DNA from: Candidatus Methylomirabilis sp.
GTDB lineage: Bacteria; Muiribacteriota; Ozemobacteria; Ozemobacterales; Ozemobacteraceae
DNA length: 64,000 bases
Direction of reading: 5' to 3'
NCBI GenBank assembly: GCA_020722725.1
Contig: DYKG01000008.1
Span: forward strand, 30,836-94,835
Positions 42,568-52,293 of this stretch are shown here, piece by piece. The notes beneath the pieces were generated by a model, which saw only the letters and a list, made by a program, of their open reading frames with translations, made no database searches and had not been told where the DNA came from. The translations under genes and the position numbers were made by a program. The stretch's first letter is position 1. Each line of letters starts with the position of its first letter.

Positions 42568-45500
42568 TCAGAATTTTTTCATCGAGATAAGAGATTCGTC
42601 GGTGAGAATTTCGTCTTTGAGAGGACAATCGTGCAGATGGTCACAGCTTTTGCAGTACTTGTTTTTTTTGGGCTTGAATTCTTTTTCATGAATCATTGCA
42701 TAGGCTGTTTTATCAATTGACTCAACAACTTTGGGAATATCATCACGCGTGCGGGTCGTTTCAACCTTGCAGTCATGATCAAGCATCAGCAATGATAGTT
42801 TGCTGATTTTCAAACCAAAAGTATCTTCACAGGCCCAGTAATAGATGCTCAGCTGCTTATCAGCATCTACCGCTTCCTGACTACGCATTGTCGGTTCGGT
42901 CTTGTAATCGAGAATTTCGCAGGTACCGTCTTCGAGCTTGTCGATGCGGTCGATGAAACCGGTCATCACTGCATATTTGCCACACGGGATCTCGAAATAC
43001 TCCTCAATCGAATAGGCTGGCCTGAAATCACAATCCCTGATGAACCGATTATAATACATGGTTATCTGGCGAATTCCATCCTGGCGGTATTGTTGTTCGA
43101 TTGCGTCTGAATCAAAACCTTCGCGGTGGGTCAGGCGAACTTCATCGTAAATTCGCAGCACTTCTTCGAGGCTTGGCTTGGGAATCGGGTTTCTTGGATC
43201 GTAAACCCGCTCGAAAGTCTCATGTATTGTTGTGCCGAAGCTGAAAAATGGTTGCGGCTTGGGCGGGACTTTGTCAATATAAAGCTTGCGGTAAGATCGT
43301 GGACAGTTCAGATACAGACTCATTTTTGAATAACTTAATCTGATGCGCTGCCTGAACTGTTCCTGGGTTTCGCCGACCATTTCATGGGGCTTGACTTTCC
43401 ATTCCGGGCAGGGTCCATAAAATTCGCACCAGGCGCAGAGCGACCCTTTGTTCGGCTCAAATTCGTTTTTATTAATCAGTTCAACCAGTTCTGCTGTTTT
43501 GATTTTATGAGCTTTTATGTCATCTTCTGATGGGTCAAGGCTGTAGCGCCTATTATTTGAAAGGTAATGATACGAAACCCTGGCAATTCTTCCCGGCCAT
43601 TTCTGATTGGCAGCGAGAAACATGTTCAGCAGGCTGGAGTCTTCGTTGAGTACGCGCTCATCGGGAACTTTCCTGCCAGTTTTGTAATCGATTATCTCAA
43701 GCTTGCCATCAGGCAGTTCATCCACCCGATCAATCTGAACCACTGTGTCAATTCCGTTCCAGTTCCAGCGTGCTGAAACTTCAAACATGATCGGTTTTTC
43801 ATTGCCGGTCAAAGATTTGAAATAATCTTCTAAAAATATATTTGCCCTCACCTTGAATCGTTCTTCTTCTTCAGAGTCTGCATATCCGTCACGAATCCAA
43901 TATTTATTTAAAATCTGGCGAAATGGGTTCTTTTTGAATTGTTTCGCATTGTAGTTCTCGTGAAATTCCCGCAAAGCAAAGTGAATCGAACGATCGAAGC
44001 TGAGATTTGGTGTGGGGCGAGCTTCTTTGGGAACCCGGTCAATGTATTTCATCTGATATTTCAACGGACAGCTCTGAAAGCAGCTGATTTTCGAAGGTGA
44101 AAGAAGCATGGTTTTTGCGTCTTCACAAATTTCCAGGTAATCGCAGTAACTGCATAGCGGATTGCGCTGACCTTCAAATTCGCCGGCGGCATTTTCTGCA
44201 AGAAACTCTTCGATGCTGAGTTTAAGCCTTTCTAGATCCTGCTGTGACGGCGTAAACGGCACCACGTCTCCGGTCAACAGGTAATGATATGACAGCTTTT
44301 CGACCCGCCCGGGGTACAGGCGGTCGGCGATAAACCAGTTATAAACCCCGCTCAGGTCAAGCCGGGCCTCATGGGGTGTCAGCGCTTTTTTGCCGGTTTT
44401 GTAAATAACCACATGCAGATTGCCGTTGGGCAGAATGTCGATGCGATCGAATCGCGTTGTCAGAATAACATCTTCATAAGGCAGTCGAACCGACTCGCCG
44501 AGGGTGTGAATTTTCGGCAACCCTCCTTTATTCAGTTGAGTGAAGTTGATGAAAGCCTTGTAAGCCTTTTCCATGACCTCTTTGCGACCAGATTCGCTGA
44601 GCTGGTCGGAAGGGGGCAGCGTGGCCGCCGCTTTTTCGAGCAGGCTGGTTGCGTCTTCCAGTTTGCCGGCAGCAACTGTTGTCTGAAGAACGCTCTGCAG
44701 GGTCTGATACAGAACCTGTGCCGGTTTTTCGCTGTCAGGAACCGGTGCTTTGTCAATGTAGCGAAACCGGTAGCGTTTCGGGCAATCACGCATGGTCTGA
44801 AGCTTGGACATCGAGATCGTCGTTTTGCGCGAGGTGCAACCCACTGCGGCCGCACAGGTCGAACAGACCGGCCCGCCCAGCGGTTCAAAGTTTTTGGCTT
44901 TGATCTGCTCACCAACCGAGTTAAGCAACTGATTGCCTTTTCTGATCATCATTTCATCAATGTCAATTTCAATTTTCTCGCCGTGGCGCAGATAAAGGAA
45001 GGCGAATTTTTTTACCCGGCCGGGAAAAACTGCTTCGGCGGCCGCACAGATTGCTGCGATAACCGGATCATTGCGCAGCTCATTCTCTGAATTGATGCGC
45101 CGCCCGGTTTTGTAATCGATCAGGGTAAGGTTGCCGGAACTGTCAGCATCAATGCGGTCTATGGTGGCCTGAAAGCGGAACTTGCCGGTTTCAAATTCGA
45201 TGAATTCGTTGGTTTTCCAGGTTTTTGACTGTGGGAACAGCCTGGTCAGATAGCTTTGCAGCATTTCACGACCGAGGTTTTTCATCTCGTCAGTCATTTC
45301 TTCCGGCAGGTCTTTTCCCACAGCTTTAAAGAATTTCGAATAAACGAATGATTCTGCGGTTAGATTTGGCGAGGGCAGGTAATCGCGATGAAGGGCGGCA
45401 AGGGCCTCGTGAATCGGTCTGTCGATGGCAAGATCGATAGATGGAATCTCGTCGAAATTGCGCTCGGTTTTCTTGACATAATACGCCTCGTATTTGTGCG

Positions 45501-46434
45501 GACAATCAAGAAAAGTCTTAAGTTTCGAAGAATTAAGAGTTGGAATCTGCCCAACCGGGCACATATCCCGGTAATCACAGTAATTGCAGGCTGAAGATCT
45601 GATCGGGTTGAATTGGCCCTGGTATATTTTCTCGCAGAGATCAAGGTAACGTTTCTGTGCCAATGCTAATTCAGACGGATTGCGCATCACGGTCAATGTT
45701 TCATTTTCATTCAAATATATGAATGAAATCTTTTTGACTTTTCCCGGCCAGATACATTCTGTGGCGTGAAAAAGAAGCTGAACTGTCAGGCTTTGTTCCA
45801 GCTCAGTTACACCACCGATTGGTAATTTGCCGGTTTTATAATCGATCAGTTCAAGAGAACCATCAGGTAAGCGGTCAACCCGGTCGATTTTGCCTGAGTA
45901 TTCGCCACCGAACATATCGACTTTGAAAAAATAATCTGTTTCAACGTGGCGCGATGGCACCCGGCAGAATTTTTCAAAATAGTTTTTCATCGCAGCGGTG
46001 GCCAGGTTTTTGAAGTTCAACTCTTCTTCAGGGTTCTGATAGCCTTTTTTGTCCCAGTTTTTTATCAGACTTTGGGCGAGCTGCTCAATTTTAAACGGTT
46101 CGCCTGGTTTATAACCCCGGTAAAAATCGCGCAGTGCTGCATGCAAAGACTGGTCGCAGCTTAAATTAGCGCCGGGGGCATTGCCTTTTCGAACTTTACT
46201 GATATGGGTAAAATGGAATTTTTTGGGGCAGGTCTGGTAAAGGTCTATCTTGCTGCCGCTTAATGGAACTTTGATCTTGGCTGAACCCTTTTCGGGAGCC
46301 TTGTCTTTGTTTGGGGCGGTGGTGGATGGTCTGGCCGCTTGTGTCTTCTTTTCTTCTTTATTGTACTGCTGCTTCTTAAGATTGTCTTTGGTTAAGCGAA
46401 ACAGTCGCGAAAGAAGGTCGGGCTTGTCAGCCAT
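42568..46434 (-). CDS. Five-module Fe-S PD-(D/E)XK (RecB/Cas4/AddB-like) nuclease protein
   Basis: 1288 residues. After a basic 50-residue N-terminus there are five successive copies of one domain, at about 55-293, 300-535, 540-770, 775-1012 and 1030-1272. Each begins with S-K-[LIM]-x(4-6)-C-P-x-[KR]-[YF] and has IDR[IV]D, then [IL]DYKTG, and ends C-x2-C-x5-C. Thus each has an Asp...Asp-x-Lys nuclease site and four Cys as in Cas4/AddB iron-sulfur nucleases. Asp/Asp/Lys are 184/198/200, 426/440/442, 902/916/918 and 1162/1176/1178. Module 3 has 663/Ile677/679 and lacks the upstream His, so it is probably inactive. Cys sets are 69/283/286/292, 311/524/527/533, 551/761/764/770, 789/1000/1003/1009 and 1044/1261/1264/1270. 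It lies 114 bp downstream of a RecQ stump on the same strand, suggesting a DNA-end processing role. Confidence 0.9.
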   Translation of the reverse strand: MADKPDLLSRLFRLTKDNLKKQQYNKEEKKTQAARPSTTAPNKDKAPEKGSAKIKVPLSGSKIDLYQTCPKKFHFTHISKVRKGNAPGANLSCDQSLHAALRDFYRGYKPGEPFKIEQLAQSLIKNWDKKGYQNPEEELNFKNLATAAMKNYFEKFCRVPSRHVETDYFFKVDMFGGEYSGKIDRVDRLPDGSLELIDYKTGKLPIGGVTELEQSLTVQLLFHATECIWPGKVKKISFIYLNENETLTVMRNPSELALAQKRYLDLCEKIYQGQFNPIRSSACNYCDYRDMCPVGQIPTLNSSKLKTFLDCPHKYEAYYVKKTERNFDEIPSIDLAIDRPIHEALAALHRDYLPSPNLTAESFVYSKFFKAVGKDLPEEMTDEMKNLGREMLQSYLTRLFPQSKTWKTNEFIEFETGKFRFQATIDRIDADSSGNLTLIDYKTGRRINSENELRNDPVIAAICAAAEAVFPGRVKKFAFLYLRHGEKIEIDIDEMMIRKGNQLLNSVGEQIKAKNFEPLGGPVCSTCAAAVGCTSRKTTISMSKLQTMRDCPKRYRFRYIDKAPVPDSEKPAQVLYQTLQSVLQTTVAAGKLEDATSLLEKAAATLPPSDQLSESGRKEVMEKAYKAFINFTQLNKGGLPKIHTLGESVRLPYEDVILTTRFDRIDILPNGNLHVVIYKTGKKALTPHEARLDLSGVYNWFIADRLYPGRVEKLSYHYLLTGDVVPFTPSQQDLERLKLSIEEFLAENAAGEFEGQRNPLCSYCDYLEICEDAKTMLLSPSKISCFQSCPLKYQMKYIDRVPKEARPTPNLSFDRSIHFALREFHENYNAKQFKKNPFRQILNKYWIRDGYADSEEEERFKVRANIFLEDYFKSLTGNEKPIMFEVSARWNWNGIDTVVQIDRVDELPDGKLEIIDYKTGRKVPDERVLNEDSSLLNMFLAANQKWPGRIARVSYHYLSNNRRYSLDPSEDDIKAHKIKTAELVELINKNEFEPNKGSLCAWCEFYGPCPEWKVKPHEMVGETQEQFRQRIRLSYSKMSLYLNCPRSYRKLYIDKVPPKPQPFFSFGTTIHETFERVYDPRNPIPKPSLEEVLRIYDEVRLTHREGFDSDAIEQQYRQDGIRQITMYYNRFIRDCDFRPAYSIEEYFEIPCGKYAVMTGFIDRIDKLEDGTCEILDYKTEPTMRSQEAVDADKQLSIYYWACEDTFGLKISKLSLLMLDHDCKVETTRTRDDIPKVVESIDKTAYAMIHEKEFKPKKNKYCKSCDHLHDCPLKDEILTDESLISMKKF

Positions 46435-46548
46435 TCCATACTCCTTGAATTTTTTTTGTAATTATAACCCAGCTGGCAAAAATTCACAAAAATTAGAAAA
46501 TTTAAAGGCATTTACAGGACAATTTTCTTTATCATGCCAATCGGCGGT

Positions 46549-46947
46549 CTATTCTTTGAAGGTTTCGGCTGCCTCTTCTGGAGTCGAGCCCGCGATGACT
46601 TTAAGAAAAACTTCACCATAGCGGTCACGCTTGTGTTCGCCGATTCCTTTGATCTCACAAAGCTCATCGAGTTTCTCGGGCTTGATGGTTGTCAGCGACA
46701 TCAGAACCGAATCGGCAAAAATCATGTAGGGTGGCAGACCCATGCGTCTTGCCAGCAGCAGGCGAAGTTTTCGCAGGTTTTCAAACAGGGTTGGGTTTTC
46801 GACGTTTTCGGCTGATGCTTTCTTTCTGCGGGTCTTTGACGCAAGCGGCCTGGAAACCGGGTGCCCAAGTCTGATTCGCGCTTCCCCCCGGCAGACTTTC
46901 AGACCCTCGGCTGTGTGTTTGAGCATGGGGTATTCACCATCGGTCAC
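46549..46947 (-). pseudogene. C-terminal remnant of a RecQ helicase (end of RQC plus HRDC domain)
   Basis: 132 codons. GEYPMLKHTAEGLKVCRGE is the last part of an RQC domain. ENPTLFENLRKLRLLLARRMGLPPYMIFADSVLMSLTTIKP with LCEIKGIGEHKRDRYGEVFL is a full HRDC domain. The helicase core (about 450 residues) is absent. The upstream sequence switches at about 46950 to a receiver-domain fragment on the other strand, so a rearrangement removed the 5' part. An independent HRDC gene is possible but unlikely given the split RQC. The intact ancestor probably formed an operon with the multi-nuclease gene downstream. Confidence 0.75.
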
Positions 46948-46950
46948 CGC

Positions 46951-47142
46951 CAGAGAGAGGCGGCTGAAAAGATTCTGTCCATTCTTCCTGATGCCAGTAT
47001 TGTGGTGGCGAGCGGTTATTCCCAGGATCTTGTTCTGACAAATTTTTCCGACTTCGGGTTTCAGGGAGCCCTTTCAAAGCCTTTCGGTCTGGCCAGGCTA
47101 AAAGATTTGATCGATACAGTTTTAGGCAGGGGTATTGATTGA
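46951..47142 (+). pseudogene. C-terminal remnant of a response-regulator receiver domain
   Basis: The frame AAEKILSILPDASIVVASGYSQDLV...DFGFQGALSKPFGLARLKDLIDTVLG matches the last two-thirds of a REC domain. It has the Ser in ASGYS and the Lys in LSKPF, and is of the kind attached to hybrid kinases. The phospho-acceptor Asp part and everything upstream are missing. Upstream in the same frame lies antisense recQ sequence. It ends normally with a stop at 47140-47142. Confidence 0.7.
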
Positions 47143-47227
47143 CGAAAATAAATTCGTATGATAGTCTTTGCCAGATAAGTAACTCAATCGCCAATAAAGA
47201 TTAAATGACTGAACAGCCCCTATATAA

Positions 47228-49501
<2,274 letters not shown>

Positions 49502-49521
49502 TTTAAATTTGAATCATTGCC

Positions 49522-49552
49522 GGCCGCCTTGCAATTTTTGCAGATGGCGGCC
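49522..49552 (+). terminator. Probable terminator of icd
   Basis: GGCCGCC (49522-49528) and GGCGGCC (49546-49552) pair perfectly; the inner TTGCAA/TTGCAG adds some pairing. A T-rich stretch (AGTTTTGCATTTTAG) follows. The next gene is on the opposite strand, so this closes icd. Confidence 0.6.
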
Positions 49553-49667
49553 AGTTTTGCATTTTAGAGAAAATTAAAAAAACTTTTAAGTGTATACAAT
49601 TAATGGTATGACTGAGGATGTGCAAATTTTAAAGGAAATACCCCCTGAGATGATGGAAAATCTTTTT

Positions 49668-50036
49668 TCACGACTTCTTTTCGGCAAAATAGATACTGAT
49701 AAAAGACAGAACCTGATTTTCATGCAGATCATTCAATATGCCGTGGGTTTCGCCCCGCCGGCAGAGCCAGGCATCACCGGGCTGCACGTCGAACCTGCTG
49801 CCGTTATGAATGCCGGTGCCTTTGCCGGAAATGATATAATACATTTCGGCGCTGTCCTCATGGCAATGCTCTGGAATCGTGGCTCCCGGCTGCATCTCGT
49901 TTAGCCTCATCGCATCAAAGGGCACACCATCGGGTTCCAGTTTAAGGTAGTCGCGGCATCTGACTTCACCGACGCCGCCTCGCACGTTATGCTTGATTAT
50001 TTCAGGCAAACTCGCATGAGACAGAAGGTTTTTCAT
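49668..50036 (-). CDS. Cupin-domain protein
   Basis: 122 residues, one cupin. Motif 1 reads GATIPEHCHEDSAEMYYIISGKG, with the metal ligands His/His/Glu, and motif 2 GDAWLCRRGETHGILN with the fourth ligand His. Such proteins bind Fe, Mn or Zn and act as isomerases, dioxygenases or sensors; nothing here selects one. It lies seven bases downstream of the tryptophanase gene on the same strand, so the two are probably co-transcribed. That might link it to aromatic amino-acid breakdown. No signal peptide. Confidence 0.85.
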   Translation of the reverse strand: MKNLLSHASLPEIIKHNVRGGVGEVRCRDYLKLEPDGVPFDAMRLNEMQPGATIPEHCHEDSAEMYYIISGKGTGIHNGSRFDVQPGDAWLCRRGETHGILNDLHENQVLSFISIYFAEKKS

Positions 50037-50043
50037 GAAATTT

Positions 50044-51417
50044 TCAGCCTACCGGTGCGAATTTGGCGGTGAAATGGCGCAGGAAAGGCGGTTCCCAGAC
50101 AATTTTCAGTCCTTTTGCTTTTTTGCGGCATTCAAAGGTTTCGATTATTGCTTCCACCGCGTAGTCAAAATGGCTTTGGGTATAAACCCGGCGGGGAAAG
50201 GCCAGGCGAACCAGTTCCATGGCTGCGGGAATCTCTTTTCCCGTTTTTTTATCTTTTTTACCGAACATAACCGACCCGATTTCCACTCCTCTGATCCCAC
50301 CTTTTTTGTAGAGCTCGCAAACCAGCACCTGACCTGGATACTGGTGGGGGGGAATATGCGGGTAAACGGATTTTGCGTCGATGTACACCGCGTGGCCCCC
50401 GGTTGGCCTGATTATGCCTATACCGGCCGCCAGAAGTTGTTCACCCATGTATTCAGCCGTTCTGATTCGATAACGCAGGTATTCTTCGTCGAGGGCTTCC
50501 ATCAGGCCGACTGCCAGGGCGTCGAGATCACGCCCTGCCAGACCACCGTAACTGGGAAAGCCTTCGGTGAGGATGAGAAGGTTGCGGCAGTTGGCGGCAA
50601 GACTGTCGTCATTCATTGCAAGAAAGCCGCCAATGTTAACCATGCCGTCTTTTTTAGCGCTCATCGTGCAGCCATCAGCGTAAGAAAACATCTCCTGGGC
50701 AATTTCGAGAACCGATTTCTTTTCGTAGCCCTTTTCCCTGATTTTGATGAAATAGGCGTTTTCAGCAAAACGGCAGGCATCAATAAAGAAAGGCACTTTG
50801 TATTTACGATAAATAGCTGAGGCCTTGCGCAGATTTTCCATTGAAACGGGCTGCCCACCGCCAGAATTGTTGGTGACGGTCATCATTCCAACCGGGGATT
50901 TTTTGTGGTTCTTTTTCAAAAAGGCTTCAAGCTTCTCAAGGTCAATATTGCCTTTAAAAGGATGAACCAGCGCAGGCTGTTTGCCTTCAGCAATTACCAG
51001 ATCCACTGCTTCGGCATCGTTATATTCTACATTGGCTCTGGTAGTATCAAAGTGGGTGTTGTTTGGCACCATATCGCCCTTCTTAACCGTGTTGGCAAAG
51101 AGAATTTTCTCTGCAGCCCGCCCCTGATGTGTGGGAATGATATGTTTGAAACCCGTGATTTTTTTTACCACCGATTCAAAATTATAAAAGCTCTTGCTGC
51201 CGGCATAAGCTTCGTCGCCGGTAATCATTGCGGCCCATTGCCGGTCACTCATGGCACCGGTTCCGCTATCGGTAAGAAAATCGAGCAGAATGTTCTCCGC
51301 CCTGATTAGAAAAGGGTTGTAGTCAGCTTCTTTAAGGAATTTTTCTCTCTGTTTTTCGGTCGTTTGAGAAATTGGTTCAACCATTTTGATCTTGAAAGGT
51401 TCAATTAATGTCTTCAT
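50044..51417 (-). CDS. tnaA: Tryptophanase (beta-eliminating PLP lyase; tyrosine phenol-lyase less likely)
   Basis: 457 residues from the ATG at 51417, five bases after GAGG. It is a PLP enzyme of the beta-eliminating lyase family. It has GDEAYAGSKSFYNFE, IPTHQGRAAEK, SAKKDGMVNIGGF with the PLP Lys, and GFPSYGGLAGRDLDALAVGL. The family splits into tryptophanase and tyrosine phenol-lyase. The latter needs Arg in the segment after GIR (S-M-E-R-G), while this protein has GVEIGS, as in TnaA. The C-terminal VYTQSHFDY and LRHFTAK also fit TnaA. NIGGF is more lyase-like, so some doubt remains. It would make indole, pyruvate and ammonia. There is no obvious TnaC-like leader upstream. Confidence 0.85.
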   Translation of the reverse strand: MKTLIEPFKIKMVEPISQTTEKQREKFLKEADYNPFLIRAENILLDFLTDSGTGAMSDRQWAAMITGDEAYAGSKSFYNFESVVKKITGFKHIIPTHQGRAAEKILFANTVKKGDMVPNNTHFDTTRANVEYNDAEAVDLVIAEGKQPALVHPFKGNIDLEKLEAFLKKNHKKSPVGMMTVTNNSGGGQPVSMENLRKASAIYRKYKVPFFIDACRFAENAYFIKIREKGYEKKSVLEIAQEMFSYADGCTMSAKKDGMVNIGGFLAMNDDSLAANCRNLLILTEGFPSYGGLAGRDLDALAVGLMEALDEEYLRYRIRTAEYMGEQLLAAGIGIIRPTGGHAVYIDAKSVYPHIPPHQYPGQVLVCELYKKGGIRGVEIGSVMFGKKDKKTGKEIPAAMELVRLAFPRRVYTQSHFDYAVEAIIETFECRKKAKGLKIVWEPPFLRHFTAKFAPVG

Positions 51418-51582
51418 AATCACCTCGAATGATTTTTTTACATTCTATGCAATACTCATCAATATTTCAAACTAAGAATTTATTTGTTCATCAATTTGAA
51501 GAAATCTGCCGGCCGGGGGTAGCAGGTCGCAACTGTTTGGTGCTATCATGTTGCAATTACACGATTTGGAGAAGTGGATTCA

Positions 51583-52284
51583 ATGGGCATCTTTCGTGCT
51601 TGTCTGTGGCTGTTTATGATTGCGACAGTGATTGGCTTCATTGCCGAAGGCCGGGCAGAAGAGCTCGCCTCCTCGACTGCCGTTCAGGGTCTTGAGCCAG
51701 TGGAAGTTTCTCTTGAATCCCATATCGCAAGCCAGGCCAGTCAGAATTCTGGCGCCTCAGATTCAGAAGAAATCGCTTCTGAAATTTATGAGACCCCAAT
51801 TCCTGACGAAATCCCGTTTGAAGATGAAGAAACCCTTATCGCTTCTGCACCGGGAGAAATTGCATCAGAATCGGTAAAATTGTATGAAAAGGCCGAGCCA
51901 CTGGAACCAAGTCTGATGTTGCGGGGAAAGCCGATCGAAGATGTTTGCGAAGCCGATGCCCGTCAGCGCCTGAAAGGTAAGATCGTGCCCGAGAAGCAGC
52001 AGATAAACAGACGTCGACAGATGCTGCGCTGGGTGCTTCAGACCGAAGACCGCCGGCGTATTCCACTTAAATCAAATCTTCAGCTTTTAACCATTGTTAG
52101 AAAAGAAGATCTTCTCGATGGCCCGGTTATGCTGACCGGCTATTTTGTTAAATCCGGATTTAACGAAAATCTGCAGTATTTTAACGTTGAGAAGGCGGTT
52201 CCAGCAGGGGATTCCGAGGAAGAAAAGACAGCCGAAAAAGATAAAAGTAAGGGCAAGTCGTCGGAAAAAAAGAAAAAGAAATGA
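51583..52284 (+). CDS. Exported hypothetical protein with acidic linker and basic tail
   Basis: 233 residues from the ATG at 51583 (GGAG at 51568-51571); a GTG nine bases earlier has no room for a binding site. An N-terminal hydrophobic segment (LWLFMIATVIGFIAEG) acts as signal peptide or anchor. Residues about 25-105 are acidic and rich in Ser/Glu/Pro. Residues about 110-205 form a compact domain (LMLRGKPIEDVCEAD...LTIVRKEDLLDGPVMLTGYFVKSGFNENLQYFNVEKA) that could be a small beta-barrel. A Lys-rich tail ends it. I do not recognise a family. It is followed nine bases later by uvrC. Confidence 0.7.
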   Translation: MGIFRACLWLFMIATVIGFIAEGRAEELASSTAVQGLEPVEVSLESHIASQASQNSGASDSEEIASEIYETPIPDEIPFEDEETLIASAPGEIASESVKLYEKAEPLEPSLMLRGKPIEDVCEADARQRLKGKIVPEKQQINRRRQMLRWVLQTEDRRRIPLKSNLQLLTIVRKEDLLDGPVMLTGYFVKSGFNENLQYFNVEKAVPAGDSEEEKTAEKDKSKGKSSEKKKKK

Positions 52285-52293
52285 ATTCACCCG

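Noticed and set aside
44371..45090. 239-codon plus-strand frame
   Set aside because: Antisense to the five-module nuclease gene; repeats in it only mirror the repeated coding modules.
42568..46434. Five repeated modules read as a Cas4/CRISPR adaptation gene
   Set aside because: No cas1, cas2 or repeat array in the window; the modules share the fold and cysteines but the context is a RecQ remnant.
49590..49904. 104-codon plus-strand frame
   Set aside because: Mostly opposite the cupin gene, whose metal-binding motifs are clear.
50044..51417. Annotation as tyrosine phenol-lyase
   Set aside because: The Arg that distinguishes tyrosine phenol-lyase (in M-E-R-G) is replaced by Ile in GVEIGS, as in tryptophanase, although NIGGF is lyase-like; doubt is recorded in the feature.
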